From contig NZ_FUWM01000017.1 of NCBI RefSeq assembly GCF_900167185.1, forward strand, positions 1 through 64,000: a DNA stretch of 64,000 nt, written 5' to 3'. The notes beneath the pieces were generated by a model. That model worked only from the letters and a program-made list of their open reading frames with translations, searched no databases and was not told the DNA's origin. This document shows positions 37,378-46,431 of this stretch, one piece after another. The stretch is from Selenihalanaerobacter shriftii. GTDB taxonomy: Bacteria > Bacillota > Halanaerobiia > Halobacteroidales > Acetohalobiaceae. Position 1 is the stretch's first letter. Each line of letters begins with the position of its first letter. The translations under genes were made by a program, and so were the position numbers.

Positions 37378-38430
37378 TCAATTATTTACTTCTTTCCAAG
37401 AAATCAAATCTAAACTCGGTTCCTTAACTACCTCTACTACTTCAAGATTAAAATCTTTAAAAATATTGAGATAAGAATCATCAAATACTAAATTTAAATC
37501 CTTAGCAATTTCAATTTCTTTTTGTGCAATTAAACTCCCTTTAATCCTTGCATCCTTTTTTATATTAATACTACCTTGGGAATATAATAGCCCTTGCATA
37601 TCAAACTCTTTTTTGATCCTTATATCACCGGTAGTTATTATAATAAAAGAGTCATCATTATTTTGATTAGAATTTATATCTGCATTCTTACCAATCGTTA
37701 AATTGCCATCTACTACTAAAATTCCACTACCATTAATATTAAATGGATTATTCTTATTATTATACTCTAAACTATGATCACTATATGATATACTATTCCC
37801 ATTAATTACTGGACTTGTCTCTTGTACAAAATAATCATCTGCCTTTGCTTCCAATAAGTCAATATCAAACTTTAAACCAATTGCTTCATCATCCTCTACA
37901 ATATCACAGTTAATCAATTCATACCCTTTACCAAAATCAACTTCTCCATTTACATAAATATCTCCACCACTATCAGCACCAGTAATTTTAGCATTTTTCT
38001 TAATATTAATAGCCACTTCTTCAGTTGTACTTGAAGCACCTGCTACTATAGAATATTTAAAAGAATTATTATATAAATAAGTTGCAACTACAGTCTTAGT
38101 CAAATCATTATAATTTGCTGTACTATTAATTTTTACTATATTATTATTGACTTCTTTACTTAAATTAAATTCTCCCCCTGCAAAACTCTTAGCCAAATCA
38201 TTATTATTATCTTCCCCATCTGCTAACCATGAAATATTATTTGCAAACTTATTTTTAGCATACTCAATCCCTGCTTCTGCTATATAAAAGGCTTGAACCC
38301 TTTGATAGTTATAATTAGATGTTTTAATTTCATTATAAGTCATACTCATTAATCCAGCACTTGTTATAGATAATAGAGTAATAATTAATAAGGTTAAGAC
38401 AGTTACTGAACCCTGTTCTTCTTCGATCAT
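37378..38430 (-). CDS. PilX-like pilus assembly protein with beta-helix-like C-terminus (third copy)
   Basis: A 350-residue protein whose N-terminus (EEEQGSVTVLTLLIITLLSI) is a single prepilin-like membrane segment followed by the YNYQRVQAFYIAEAGIEYAKNK motif of the PilX_N family. The C-terminal half has short repeating G-D-I/I-K units (GNLTIGKNADI, GDIRIKKEFDMQG, GSINIKKDARIKGSLI) that suggest a right-handed beta helix like bactofilins. It has its own strong promoter, unlike the two relatives at 43382 and 44613. Function is unknown; a pilus-associated surface component is inferred. Confidence 0.75.
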   Translation of the reverse strand: MIEEEQGSVTVLTLLIITLLSITSAGLMSMTYNEIKTSNYNYQRVQAFYIAEAGIEYAKNKFANNISWLADGEDNNNDLAKSFAGGEFNLSKEVNNNIVKINSTANYNDLTKTVVATYLYNNSFKYSIVAGASSTTEEVAINIKKNAKITGADSGGDIYVNGEVDFGKGYELINCDIVEDDEAIGLKFDIDLLEAKADDYFVQETSPVINGNSISYSDHSLEYNNKNNPFNINGSGILVVDGNLTIGKNADINSNQNNDDSFIIITTGDIRIKKEFDMQGLLYSQGSINIKKDARIKGSLIAQKEIEIAKDLNLVFDDSYLNIFKDFNLEVVEVVKEPSLDLISWKEVNN

Positions 38431-38500
38431 CTCTTATAACCTCGTTTCTCCATGATAAACTTAAATAATAAATTTTGCATAAAATTTGCTTGGGTGATTA

Positions 38501-38530
38501 ATTATATCATTCTTGCCTGATTTATGTCAA
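38501..38530 (-). promoter_or_regulatory. Consensus sigma-A promoter for the third PilX-like gene
   Basis: On the minus strand TTGACA (38525-38530) and TATAAT (38501-38506) are separated by 18 bases, both hexamers perfect. The start would be near 38494, about 64 bases before the gene. This makes the gene independent of the main pilus operon, whose end is marked by a hairpin just upstream. Confidence 0.85.
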
Positions 38531-38641
38531 CGGATTTGGTAATATAACTTCATTCCACCACCTCCTACATTTTTATAAAATAGCCTATTAATATTTATCG
38601 CAAATATTAGTGAATTTAATCACGAAGTTTTAAAATTGAGA

Positions 38642-38669
38642 ATAAGCTCCCTATTAATAGGGAGCTTAT
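38642..38669 (-). terminator. Hairpin at the end of the main pilus operon
   Basis: A 28-bp palindrome (ATAAGCTCCCTATT plus complement) 45 bases past the secretin gene, followed by CTCAATTTTAAAA on the minus strand. The stem is strong but the U-run is poor. Confidence 0.7.
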
Positions 38670-38714
38670 AAAGTTATCCTAATAAATTTTTGAAAGATAG
38701 TTAATCCTGGTTGC

Positions 38715-40514
38715 TTACTGCTGGTACTCCTGCCTTCTTTTAAAGTTACTCCAGTCAGAGGCTTCTTCATTCTTAGTCCTAGAAGCATCTTGGGCTGTTT
38801 CCTCTTGAGATTCTGAACTATCTTTTTTTGTTTTTAAAGCATCTTTTTGAATCTTATTAAGAACTTTTTTGAAATCTTCTATTTTATCTTCTTCTTTAAC
38901 AGTAACCGGCAGTACTAAATATGGTTTAGCTTCTTTTATTGAACTAATCTTATTTATCAACTTAATCTTTTCTACTTTAATATCATATTCTCCAGCAATA
39001 GATTCTAAAGAATCACCTTTCTGCACTTTATAGTATCGACTCTGTGATAATGGAATTGATAAGACCTCTCCAGCTTCTAGAGGTCTAACATATTCGATAT
39101 TACTCCATCCCATAATCTTAGTATAAGAAATATTAAAGTGCTGAGACACACTCCAGAAAGTGTCTGATTCCTGTGTCTTATATTTATAAGGTACTATCAT
39201 TACTTCTCCACTACCTGATTCGTTTGGAATAGTAATTGTGCCATCAGAAATTTTTGATAATTTATCTTTAAGCATATCATGACTTTCAGCATTACCATCA
39301 CCTATAATCTTAGGTGTAATAAAGATAATTAATTCCGATTTTCTGTTTGTAGTAGATTTATTTTGGAATAGTTTTCCTAGAATAGGTAGGTCACCTAATA
39401 GAGGAACTTTAGCTAAATTTTTAATCTCCTTATCTTTAATTAAACCACCAATTGCTATCGTCTTACCATCTTGAATTCTAATCATTGTCTCAGCTTTTCT
39501 AGTACTGATTTGTGGATATGAGTTAGTACCACTATTTACATATCCTGAAATAGTACTAACTTCTGGCTTAACTTTTACAATTATCTTGCCATTATTCGTA
39601 ACTCGTGGAGTAATTGCTAATTTAATTCCTATATCCTTAAATTCAACCTTATCCCTAACCTCTTTATCAGTAGTTACTGTAGTTATAATTGGAACCTTAT
39701 CACTAATATTGATGCTTGCCTTTTCACCATCAATAGTGGCAATCTGTGGATTTGCTAAAAGGGTAGCATCACCATTAGATTCTAATAAATCCAAAGCCGC
39801 CTGATAACCTAATTCAGTACTACCTATCTTAACAATATTACTATTTTCTTCATCAGTAGTTTCAGAAAGATTAGGATTTAAATTTAATTTCCCAAATCCC
39901 CAACTAATCCCTAATTCTTCAGCTTTATCTCGTGAAACCTCTTCTATTCTAGCTTGTAAAACTATCTGTTTTCTGGATTGATCTAATTTAGTAATCAGTC
40001 TTTCTATTTCTGGAATTCTACCTTTGTATGTAGTCACTACTAGACTCTGAGTTCTTTCATCAATTCTTATTGAGTTTTCATTTACTAATAAATTTAAACT
40101 ACTCTTTATTTCTTTTGGCTTAGAGTTCTTTAGTTTATATACTCTCGTTACTTTTTCAGCAAAAGATGCCTCTAGCCGCTGTGGTGGTGCTACCAATACA
40201 GTATTACCTACAATCCTATATGATAAACCATTTGTCTTAGCTAAAAGCTCAACAGATTCTAAAAAAGTAATATTATTGAGATTAATGGTTACTTTTCCTT
40301 TTACCGAATTATCAGTAATTATATTCATATTAGCTACATCCGCTAATGCTCTAAAAGCATCACGTAAATTTACCCCTTTAAGTTTCAAGTTTATATTCTT
40401 ACTAGCCCCTGGTAAAGGTTTCGTTTCCTCAGCCATAGTACCTACTGAAAATGAAATTGTTAATAAAATCAACAAACCAACAATTACAATTTTTTTAGAC
40501 GTTTTGTCTTCCAT
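38715..40514 (-). CDS. pilQ: Type IV pilus secretin PilQ with C-terminal LysM repeats
   Basis: A 599-residue outer-membrane channel. After a signal peptide (IVIVGLLILLTISFSVGTMA) come an STN-like domain, a secretin_N domain (YKLKNSKPKEIKSSLNLLV, IDERTQSLVVTTYKGRIPEI) and the secretin core (LANPQIATIDGEKASINISD, TPRVTNNGKIIVKV, AIGGLIKDKE, VPLLGDLPILGKLF). Two LysM-like repeats then follow (YKTQESDTFWSVSQHF; YYKVQKGDSLESIAGEYDIK) and a charged tail. LysM after the secretin core is unusual. I use the ATG at 40514, which overlaps the pilP-like gene by 20 bases; the longer start at 40568 would give an improbable leader. It implies an outer membrane. Confidence 0.9.
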   Translation of the reverse strand: MEDKTSKKIVIVGLLILLTISFSVGTMAEETKPLPGASKNINLKLKGVNLRDAFRALADVANMNIITDNSVKGKVTINLNNITFLESVELLAKTNGLSYRIVGNTVLVAPPQRLEASFAEKVTRVYKLKNSKPKEIKSSLNLLVNENSIRIDERTQSLVVTTYKGRIPEIERLITKLDQSRKQIVLQARIEEVSRDKAEELGISWGFGKLNLNPNLSETTDEENSNIVKIGSTELGYQAALDLLESNGDATLLANPQIATIDGEKASINISDKVPIITTVTTDKEVRDKVEFKDIGIKLAITPRVTNNGKIIVKVKPEVSTISGYVNSGTNSYPQISTRKAETMIRIQDGKTIAIGGLIKDKEIKNLAKVPLLGDLPILGKLFQNKSTTNRKSELIIFITPKIIGDGNAESHDMLKDKLSKISDGTITIPNESGSGEVMIVPYKYKTQESDTFWSVSQHFNISYTKIMGWSNIEYVRPLEAGEVLSIPLSQSRYYKVQKGDSLESIAGEYDIKVEKIKLINKISSIKEAKPYLVLPVTVKEEDKIEDFKKVLNKIQKDALKTKKDSSESQEETAQDASRTKNEEASDWSNFKRRQEYQQ

Positions 40515-41133
40515 TTTTACGCGCTTCACCCCCAAATTTATATACAAAAACCTTACCCCTTTTATCAATAATTAATTTCGTAGCTGTAATCTCTTCAACT
40601 GTTAATTGGTCAAATTTATCTCCCTCCTTTACAATAAGAGTGTCAGACTCCTTATCACTTAACTGTATAATAGCTCGCCTATCAAGTCCATTACCTAATA
40701 AGCCTATAAATTTAATTTTAGGTTTTTCTATCTTAGAAGCTTTATCCTTTTCTTTACTAGACTTTTTTCTTTTAGATTTAAGCTGTGATTTTGACTTTGG
40801 CTTTGGTTGTTTTCTTAATAATGACTTAAAAGGGTTTACATTACTATAATCATTATTATAAATGAATAATGCCGATTTTGAATTAGCATCTTCACTCTTA
40901 CCTAATTCCTCTTTAACTTTCACTTTTTTTATATTTGGATTATTTACTATCTCTTTTACTTTCAATTTAAAATCTTTCATACCTTGGTCATCAACCTTTA
41001 AATTCACAATTTGATAAGCAAGAAAGCCACTAGCACTTAATGAAACTAGTATTAACAGAATAATCAATACTATTTTTCCACTATTTTTCGAAAATTTTAA
41101 TTTGTTTTGATTTTGTATATTTAACTTCATCAT
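40495..41133 (-). CDS. PilP-like type IV pilus assembly protein
   Basis: A 212-residue protein with one N-terminal membrane span (about 21-41), a Lys/Ser-rich linker (PKPKSKSQLKSKRKKSSKEK) and a C-terminal HR domain (IKFIGLLGNGLDRRAIIQLS, LIVKEGDKFDQLTVEEITATKL) of the PilP/GspC type. PilP links the PilMNO inner complex to the secretin, and its gene directly precedes pilQ as expected. It is bitopic rather than a lipoprotein; no lipobox is seen. Confidence 0.78.
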   Translation of the reverse strand: MMKLNIQNQNKLKFSKNSGKIVLIILLILVSLSASGFLAYQIVNLKVDDQGMKDFKLKVKEIVNNPNIKKVKVKEELGKSEDANSKSALFIYNNDYSNVNPFKSLLRKQPKPKSKSQLKSKRKKSSKEKDKASKIEKPKIKFIGLLGNGLDRRAIIQLSDKESDTLIVKEGDKFDQLTVEEITATKLIIDKRGKVFVYKFGGEARKNGRQNV

Positions 41134-41690
41134 TTATCACCAGACCTTTGAACTATAGCATAACTAGCTACTCTAAGTTCTACTTCCAATTGATTAGTAG
41201 GATTTAATTGTGACGACAGCTTCAAATTTTTAACTCTAACTAAATAGCTTAAATTATTTATTTCTTTTAAAAAATTAATTATATTGCCATATGTGCCTTT
41301 TAGCTTAACTCTAACTGGGAATTGAATATATATATTATCTTTATCCATTTGTAATGGATCTGTAGAAACTAAATTAACATTAGTTTTAAGTGCCAAGTCA
41401 TTTAAATCCATGATTAATTTTGGTTTTTGGTTTTTCGATAGGAAGTTTTCTTCTTTCTGATTTAATTTAGCAAGCATTTTCTTGTACCTTTCTTCTAATG
41501 TTGATCTCTTTTTAAGCATAATACTTTTTAATCTTAAATCCTTCATAGCTTGCTTAACCTTCTGCTGATTGCTACTTAAAGTTTTTACTTGAGGTTGATA
41601 AATTCCAATATAAAAAGCAGTTCCCATAATTATTATTAACCCAACAATCAATAATTTCTGCTCTCGACTAGTGAGATTACTCCACCTCAT
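41130..41690 (-). CDS. pilO: PilO-like type IV pilus assembly protein
   Basis: A 186-residue protein with one membrane span (about 14-34), a coiled coil and a ferredoxin-like C-terminal domain (YIQFPVRVKLKGTYGNIINFLKEI). It pairs with PilN in the inner-membrane alignment complex. The ATG at 41690 follows AAGGG by eight bases and overlaps the pilN stop; its own stop overlaps the pilP-like start. Confidence 0.85.
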   Translation of the reverse strand: MRWSNLTSREQKLLIVGLIIIMGTAFYIGIYQPQVKTLSSNQQKVKQAMKDLRLKSIMLKKRSTLEERYKKMLAKLNQKEENFLSKNQKPKLIMDLNDLALKTNVNLVSTDPLQMDKDNIYIQFPVRVKLKGTYGNIINFLKEINNLSYLVRVKNLKLSSQLNPTNQLEVELRVASYAIVQRSGDK

Positions 41691-42252
41691 AATTATCACC
41701 CTTATCATTTCCTATTACTCCACTCAACTGATAATGTATAACCTGGGTTTTATCATAATTTGATACATTTAATGTTTTGCGTTTAACAAAATCTATTGAT
41801 ATATTATTAAAATAGATTGATTTTCCCATTTTATTTACTATTGTCTTTAGCTCTTGACGATTTAAAGTATAACCTGTAATCCTAAATAAATTATGATTAT
41901 AAATATTAAAATTCTTAATCCAACTATCTCCCGGGAGAATCACTCTTACTTCTTTTAAAACGGAAGACCAATCAATTTCACTTCCTACTATTTCTGTTCT
42001 CTTCTGCAAATTATTTTGCAGATTTTTATACTCTTTCTTCATCTTATTTAACTTACTAATATCCTTATCTAACTTATTTAACTCAGACCTAACTACTTTC
42101 AATTTCATTTCGACCTTATCATTTTGATAAAATAATTTTACTGAATAAAGTGTTGGAACTAATAATAAACTTAGAATTAAAACCCATATTAAGATTTTAT
42201 TCCTATTATTATTCTCTTCTTTAAGATATTTAGGAGGTAGTAAATTTATCAT
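41677..42252 (-). CDS. pilN: PilN-like type IV pilus assembly protein
   Basis: A 191-residue protein starting MINLLPPKYLKEENN, the PilM-binding INLLP motif typical of PilN, then one membrane span (about 18-36), a coiled coil and a Fimbrial_PilN-like domain (SVLKEVRVILPGDSWIKNFNI). It overlaps pilM by 23 bases and pilO by 14. Confidence 0.9.
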   Translation of the reverse strand: MINLLPPKYLKEENNNRNKILIWVLILSLLLVPTLYSVKLFYQNDKVEMKLKVVRSELNKLDKDISKLNKMKKEYKNLQNNLQKRTEIVGSEIDWSSVLKEVRVILPGDSWIKNFNIYNHNLFRITGYTLNRQELKTIVNKMGKSIYFNNISIDFVKRKTLNVSNYDKTQVIHYQLSGVIGNDKGDNYEVE

Positions 42253-43291
42253 TCTGCACCGCCTCCCTTAAAGCCAAACCTAAACTAGGTCCCAATAAGT
42301 GAGCTACTTCAGATAAGTATTGGTCATTAACTCTTTCTACCTTCGATTCAATATTATTTGAAATACTTAAACCTTCTACTTCTATCCCAAACTCATTGGT
42401 TAAATGCGTTCTAAATCCAAGTAACTTACTTCCTCCTCCAGCTAAAATCAATTTATCTATATCATAACTTTTATATTTAACCTGAAAATAATCTAATGAT
42501 CGATATATTGCTGTAGTAAGATTTCTAATGATTAAATTCAAATCAGCATCACCAAATAAATTATTACTCTTCTTATAATCTTCAGCTTCTTTAAAGCTCA
42601 TATTATAATTTTCAGATATTTCTTTTGTTATATTTTGACCAGCTATTCCTATATTCCTAGTAAATAAAAGTTGCCCATCTTTAAAGACTAAAATATCAGT
42701 AGTCTGAGTCCCCATGTCTATTAAAGCCATGGTCTTATTTGGATATGAAGATTTAAGACTTCTCACAATGGCAATAGGTTCTATTTCTATAGCAACTATT
42801 TCTAAATCTAATACTTGAAATAGCTTTAAATATCTATTTATTACATCCTGTTTGGTAGCGACCATCATTAATTTATAGCCGCCTTCTTTCTTATGATTAA
42901 TTATTTCATAATCTAAAATAGCTTCATCTACTGGAATCGGAAGTTGTTCTCGTGCCTCCCACTTAACTGCCTCAGCCAATTCATTCTCTGGCATTTCTGG
43001 AACTTCTACCATTCTAATTAAGACTTCTTCCCCACTGATAGCCGTAACTACTCTATTAGAAGCAAAGTTATTATCTTCTAATAATGAATTTATTTTATCA
43101 CCTAATATCTCAACATCTTTGATTTTTCCTTCTGAAACGGAATTTATTGGTGTCTTCCCAATAGCTACATTATTTAAACACACATTACTTTTATTAATTT
43201 CAACTTCTGATAACTTAATTAAGCTATCACCTATATCTAAACCAATTAGACTACTTTGTAATAGACTCTTAAACTTATTGATTAGTCCCAT
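42230..43291 (-). CDS. pilM: Type IV pilus actin-like ATPase PilM
   Basis: A 353-residue actin/FtsA-like protein of the cytoplasmic ring, with IGLDIGDSLIKLSEVEI (phosphate-1), VKWEAREQLPIPVDEAILDYEI, MALIDMGTQTTDILVFKDGQ (phosphate-2) and LILAGGGSKLLGFRTHL (adenosine). It recruits PilN through its INLLP motif. The ATG at 43291, seven bases after AGAGG, is preferred over the GTG at 43297. Confidence 0.94.
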   Translation of the reverse strand: MGLINKFKSLLQSSLIGLDIGDSLIKLSEVEINKSNVCLNNVAIGKTPINSVSEGKIKDVEILGDKINSLLEDNNFASNRVVTAISGEEVLIRMVEVPEMPENELAEAVKWEAREQLPIPVDEAILDYEIINHKKEGGYKLMMVATKQDVINRYLKLFQVLDLEIVAIEIEPIAIVRSLKSSYPNKTMALIDMGTQTTDILVFKDGQLLFTRNIGIAGQNITKEISENYNMSFKEAEDYKKSNNLFGDADLNLIIRNLTTAIYRSLDYFQVKYKSYDIDKLILAGGGSKLLGFRTHLTNEFGIEVEGLSISNNIESKVERVNDQYLSEVAHLLGPSLGLALREAVQNDKFTTS

Positions 43292-43381
43292 TCTCACACC
43301 TCTTTTCAGTCTAAATCAATTTTTGAATATAATAACCAATCTATACTCTAACTTATTATTATTATTATTAAGTTTAATTCT

Positions 43382-44506
43382 TTAATCAAATTGATACCCA
43401 TGAACTGTAACCCAATCTTGTTCCTCCGGAAGTAATGCTCTGACATTTAGATTATTATCATATTCCAACTCTGGCCACCAATTATCATTAGATAAAGTAA
43501 CATTTCCTTTTACTTTATCTTTTTCTTCTTCATCTTCCTCTTTCATTTCTTCTTCTAATTTTTTGCTTTTTTTACTCATTATTGATCCATGATATTTGAT
43601 GGATTCTGATACAATTGTAACGTATCCCTCTGCATATATAAAAACATTATCACCGTCCACTAACATACTGCGGCCTCCAGGAAAGTTACCATCAAATTTA
43701 AATGTTCCTTTAACAATGACATATACATTATCTCCAAAATTAATACCTCCAAATGAATTCTCAATATCAAAATCCCCATTAATGACTAAAACTGTTGGGT
43801 TTTCTTTACTAGCTCCATTTAAAGATATATAGTCTGATACCTCAGATATACCGCTATCGATATAAACAACTCCTGATGGTAATTCAACTATTTGAAACGT
43901 CCCACTACTAGATATATATCTGTGACTGTCTGTAAGCCAACTCTTAAATTCAGCTAAGTCATCAAAAAACTGATCATTATCTCTAGCTACCTCTTCATAC
44001 GCACCAAAATCAAATGTGGGTATATTACTAGTGTTTGCTACTATTTTATCTTTTTTATCTCCACTAATATTAATAGGATTATCACCATCGAAATTTATAT
44101 CACCCTCGGCTGTAATAATATTATCAAACGCACTAAGATCATCAATTTCAACTTCTACACTCACACTGCGGGTAATCCCATTAGACGTTCCCTCAGATGT
44201 AATCGTGTAAAAATTATCATCCTGCTGAACAGGTTCATAATCATATCCTAATGTTAGATCACTCGTTAAAGTACCATTTGGACTAGAAGTAAAATTCATT
44301 GGATCATCCTCGATAATATGTAAAGCATTCTCTATTCCAGCTTCTGCAATATAGGAAGCCTGCACTCCATCAGCATTGACTTCAGATATGTTTATTTGAT
44401 TAATTGTAATTGCCATCATACTAGCAATCATAGTCAACATAATTGTTATCACTACAAAAACTAACACCATTGCCATACCATCTTCACTGTCAATCATAGT
44501 CAGCAT
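43382..44506 (-). CDS. PilX-like pilus assembly protein, tandem copy 2
   Basis: A 374-residue protein with a prepilin-like hydrophobic N-terminus (DGMAMVLVFVVITIMLTMIA) and the PilX_N motif VQASYIAEAGIENALHII. The rest is rich in Gly, Asp and Asn with beta-strand repeats (GVVYIDSGISEVSDYISLNG, PTVLVINGDFDIENSF, NVYVIVKGTFKFDG, NVFIYAEGYVTIVSE), a beta-helix-like pattern. A very acidic/lysine stretch (LEEEMKEEDEEEKDK) sits near residue 325. It is a clear paralogue of the next upstream gene, with the same start context GGGGGATAAGT-ATG. Confidence 0.75.
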   Translation of the reverse strand: MLTMIDSEDGMAMVLVFVVITIMLTMIASMMAITINQINISEVNADGVQASYIAEAGIENALHIIEDDPMNFTSSPNGTLTSDLTLGYDYEPVQQDDNFYTITSEGTSNGITRSVSVEVEIDDLSAFDNIITAEGDINFDGDNPINISGDKKDKIVANTSNIPTFDFGAYEEVARDNDQFFDDLAEFKSWLTDSHRYISSSGTFQIVELPSGVVYIDSGISEVSDYISLNGASKENPTVLVINGDFDIENSFGGINFGDNVYVIVKGTFKFDGNFPGGRSMLVDGDNVFIYAEGYVTIVSESIKYHGSIMSKKSKKLEEEMKEEDEEEKDKVKGNVTLSNDNWWPELEYDNNLNVRALLPEEQDWVTVHGYQFD

Positions 44507-44529
44507 ACTTATCCCCCTATTTTACACCT

Positions 44530-44545
44530 CTTAAGGTTGATAAGT
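44530..44545 (-). repeat. 16-bp repeat in front of PilX-like copy 2
   Basis: CTTAAGGTTGATAAGT (plus strand) is identical to 45726-45741, which lies in front of the first tandem PilX-like gene at nearly the same distance (24 versus 40 bases from the start). It may be a leftover of the gene duplication or a shared regulatory site. Confidence 0.6.
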
Positions 44546-44612
44546 CTACTTAATTTTAATCTTGAACCCCATAATGTTCGTCTTTAAAACTTCTTTTAAG
44601 CCTTTTTACTCT

Positions 44613-45686
44613 TTAATTATACTGATATCCTTTAATGTCAATCCAACCTTGATCTATAGGACGTAGTGCTCCGATGTCTATAGGCTTATAAGTCACATCT
44701 GAAGAAACAAGATCAAGGTTACGTAAAGTAACACTTTCAGGAGTCATTATTACCCCTGAATAATCTAAATGCAATGCCCTAAGAGAAACACCTTTTTCTG
44801 CATATATAAAAATATTATTAACATCCATTGTAGTACTATACTTAAGTTCAAACTTCCCATTAACAATAAAATATATATTCTCTCCACCACTAGAAAGAAA
44901 GTTTGTAATCTTAACATCCCCATCAATCACTAGAATCGTGGGTTTTTCTTTACTATGTCCTTTTACTCCAATCAAAAATGATAAATCAGGTAAATCATTA
45001 TCAATATAAACAACACCTGGTGGCATAGTTACACCTTCTATTAATCCAAATGTGCTTTTAAATTTATTAATACTAGTAAAATATTGATCCTTAACTTGAG
45101 CTATTTTTTTATATTTGCTGAATTTAAAATCAAGTATATTATTAGCATTCTCTACCTGACCACCAATAACATCAACAAAAGGTTTTTGCAAAATTAGAGT
45201 CTTATTAATATCTATTTCACCACCAGCTGTAATAGCATTCTCAAATGCATTCAGATCATCAATTTCAACATCTACACTTGTAGTACGATTAATCCCATTG
45301 CTTTCTCCTTCAGATGTAATGGTATAAACCTTACCATTTCTCTGAATATCATCTTTATCTATGCTACCATCATCATCTTTATCATAATTATATCCTAATG
45401 TTGAATCATTATATAAAATGCTAGTTAAATTAGAACTCCTTTCATTGATAAAATCTTCTACCCCATTAGTAAAAGCTAATGGTCTATTATTAATAACATT
45501 TATAACATTCTCTATTCCAGCTTCTGCTAAATAGGAAGCCTGCACTACATCAGCCTTAGCTTTAGATATGTTTATTTCATTAGTCACAATTGCCATCATG
45601 CTAGTAGTCATTATTATCATAATTGTCATTACTAAAAAAACTAACACCATTGCCGAACCACTTTCATCATTAAACATAGTTAGCAT
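44613..45686 (-). CDS. PilX-like pilus assembly protein, tandem copy 1
   Basis: A 357-residue paralogue of the downstream gene. The N-terminus SGSAMVLVFLVMTIMIIMTT and VQASYLAEAGIENVINVI match it closely, as do PPGVVYIDNDLPDLS, KPTILVIDGDVKITNFLS, NIYFIVNGKFELKYS and the C-terminal IDQGWIDIKGYQYN. The middle has diverged. Likely a minor-pilin-associated or tip protein exposed at the surface; function unknown. Confidence 0.75.
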   Translation of the reverse strand: MLTMFNDESGSAMVLVFLVMTIMIIMTTSMMAIVTNEINISKAKADVVQASYLAEAGIENVINVINNRPLAFTNGVEDFINERSSNLTSILYNDSTLGYNYDKDDDGSIDKDDIQRNGKVYTITSEGESNGINRTTSVDVEIDDLNAFENAITAGGEIDINKTLILQKPFVDVIGGQVENANNILDFKFSKYKKIAQVKDQYFTSINKFKSTFGLIEGVTMPPGVVYIDNDLPDLSFLIGVKGHSKEKPTILVIDGDVKITNFLSSGGENIYFIVNGKFELKYSTTMDVNNIFIYAEKGVSLRALHLDYSGVIMTPESVTLRNLDLVSSDVTYKPIDIGALRPIDQGWIDIKGYQYN

Positions 45687-45725
45687 ACTTATCCCCCTTC
45701 ATTAATGCCATAAATAGAATCCGTC

Positions 45726-45741
45726 CTTAAGGTTGATAAGT
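45726..45741 (-). repeat. 16-bp repeat in front of PilX-like copy 1
   Basis: Identical to 44530-44545 (CTTAAGGTTGATAAGT). See that entry; it lies in the 156-base gap between the PilW-like and PilX-like genes, which otherwise shows nothing I can name. Confidence 0.6.
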
Positions 45742-45842
45742 TTAAATGCTAAGTCTAAATGCCATATAATAATTCATAAAAGTTGTTGCAATATTAGATA
45801 CTTTCTTTTTATTAATCAACCTCACTATAAATTATGATTATT

Positions 45843-46427
45843 TTATTGAACATTTCTGAGAAAGACTTCATTATGTAATTCATATGTTTGAGCATCATTA
45901 TTCCCAGGGTTCTCCGAAAGGCTCAAATTAATCCCCAATAAATTTACATTTCCTGCATCTGTTGTAGAATTAGAATTAAATTGAATACTATCTACTACTT
46001 CAGTAGTAATTGGAGCACTACGACTCAAAGTATTCCAATCGTTATCAGTGGGCCAAGAATCTGAATCATCACTAGGTATTTCAGATAGTAAAACATACTC
46101 ATAATAAAGAGTATTATCAGAAACTGAATATCTACTATAATTGATATTAATATTACCATCCTCATCCTCATTCTCCCACTTTATCTGCAATTCATCATTC
46201 TCTTCACCATTATTCACTACTCTTACATCCATTGCTCCTTTTACTCTATCAACTATTCTTAACATAGCTATCCTACCATTTTGCTGTAAATCTACTTGAT
46301 CTTGATTAAAATGAAATACTCTCCAACTTGTAATATTAATATTATATATAGCTGTACTCACTACTCCTAAAATTGCTAGCACAATCAAAATTTCAATTAG
46401 AGTAAAACCTTCTTCTTGCTTAATCAT
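45843..46427 (-). CDS. PilW-like minor prepilin
   Basis: A 194-residue prepilin with the class III leader MIKQEEG-FTLIEILIVLAILGVV: cleavage after the glycine and glutamate at position +5. The next segment QVDLQQNGRIAMLRIVDRVKGA is typical of PilW/PulJ minor pilins. It lies four bases after the PilV-like gene. Such minor pilins prime pilus assembly. Confidence 0.85.
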   Translation of the reverse strand: MIKQEEGFTLIEILIVLAILGVVSTAIYNINITSWRVFHFNQDQVDLQQNGRIAMLRIVDRVKGAMDVRVVNNGEENDELQIKWENEDEDGNININYSRYSVSDNTLYYEYVLLSEIPSDDSDSWPTDNDWNTLSRSAPITTEVVDSIQFNSNSTTDAGNVNLLGINLSLSENPGNNDAQTYELHNEVFLRNVQ

Positions 46428-46431
46428 TCAA

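Noticed and set aside
38527-38553. AGGAGG followed by an eight-codon frame (MKLYYQIR) on the minus strand
   Set aside because: It lies upstream of the start site of the consensus promoter for the PilX-like gene and overlaps its -35, so it would not be in that message.
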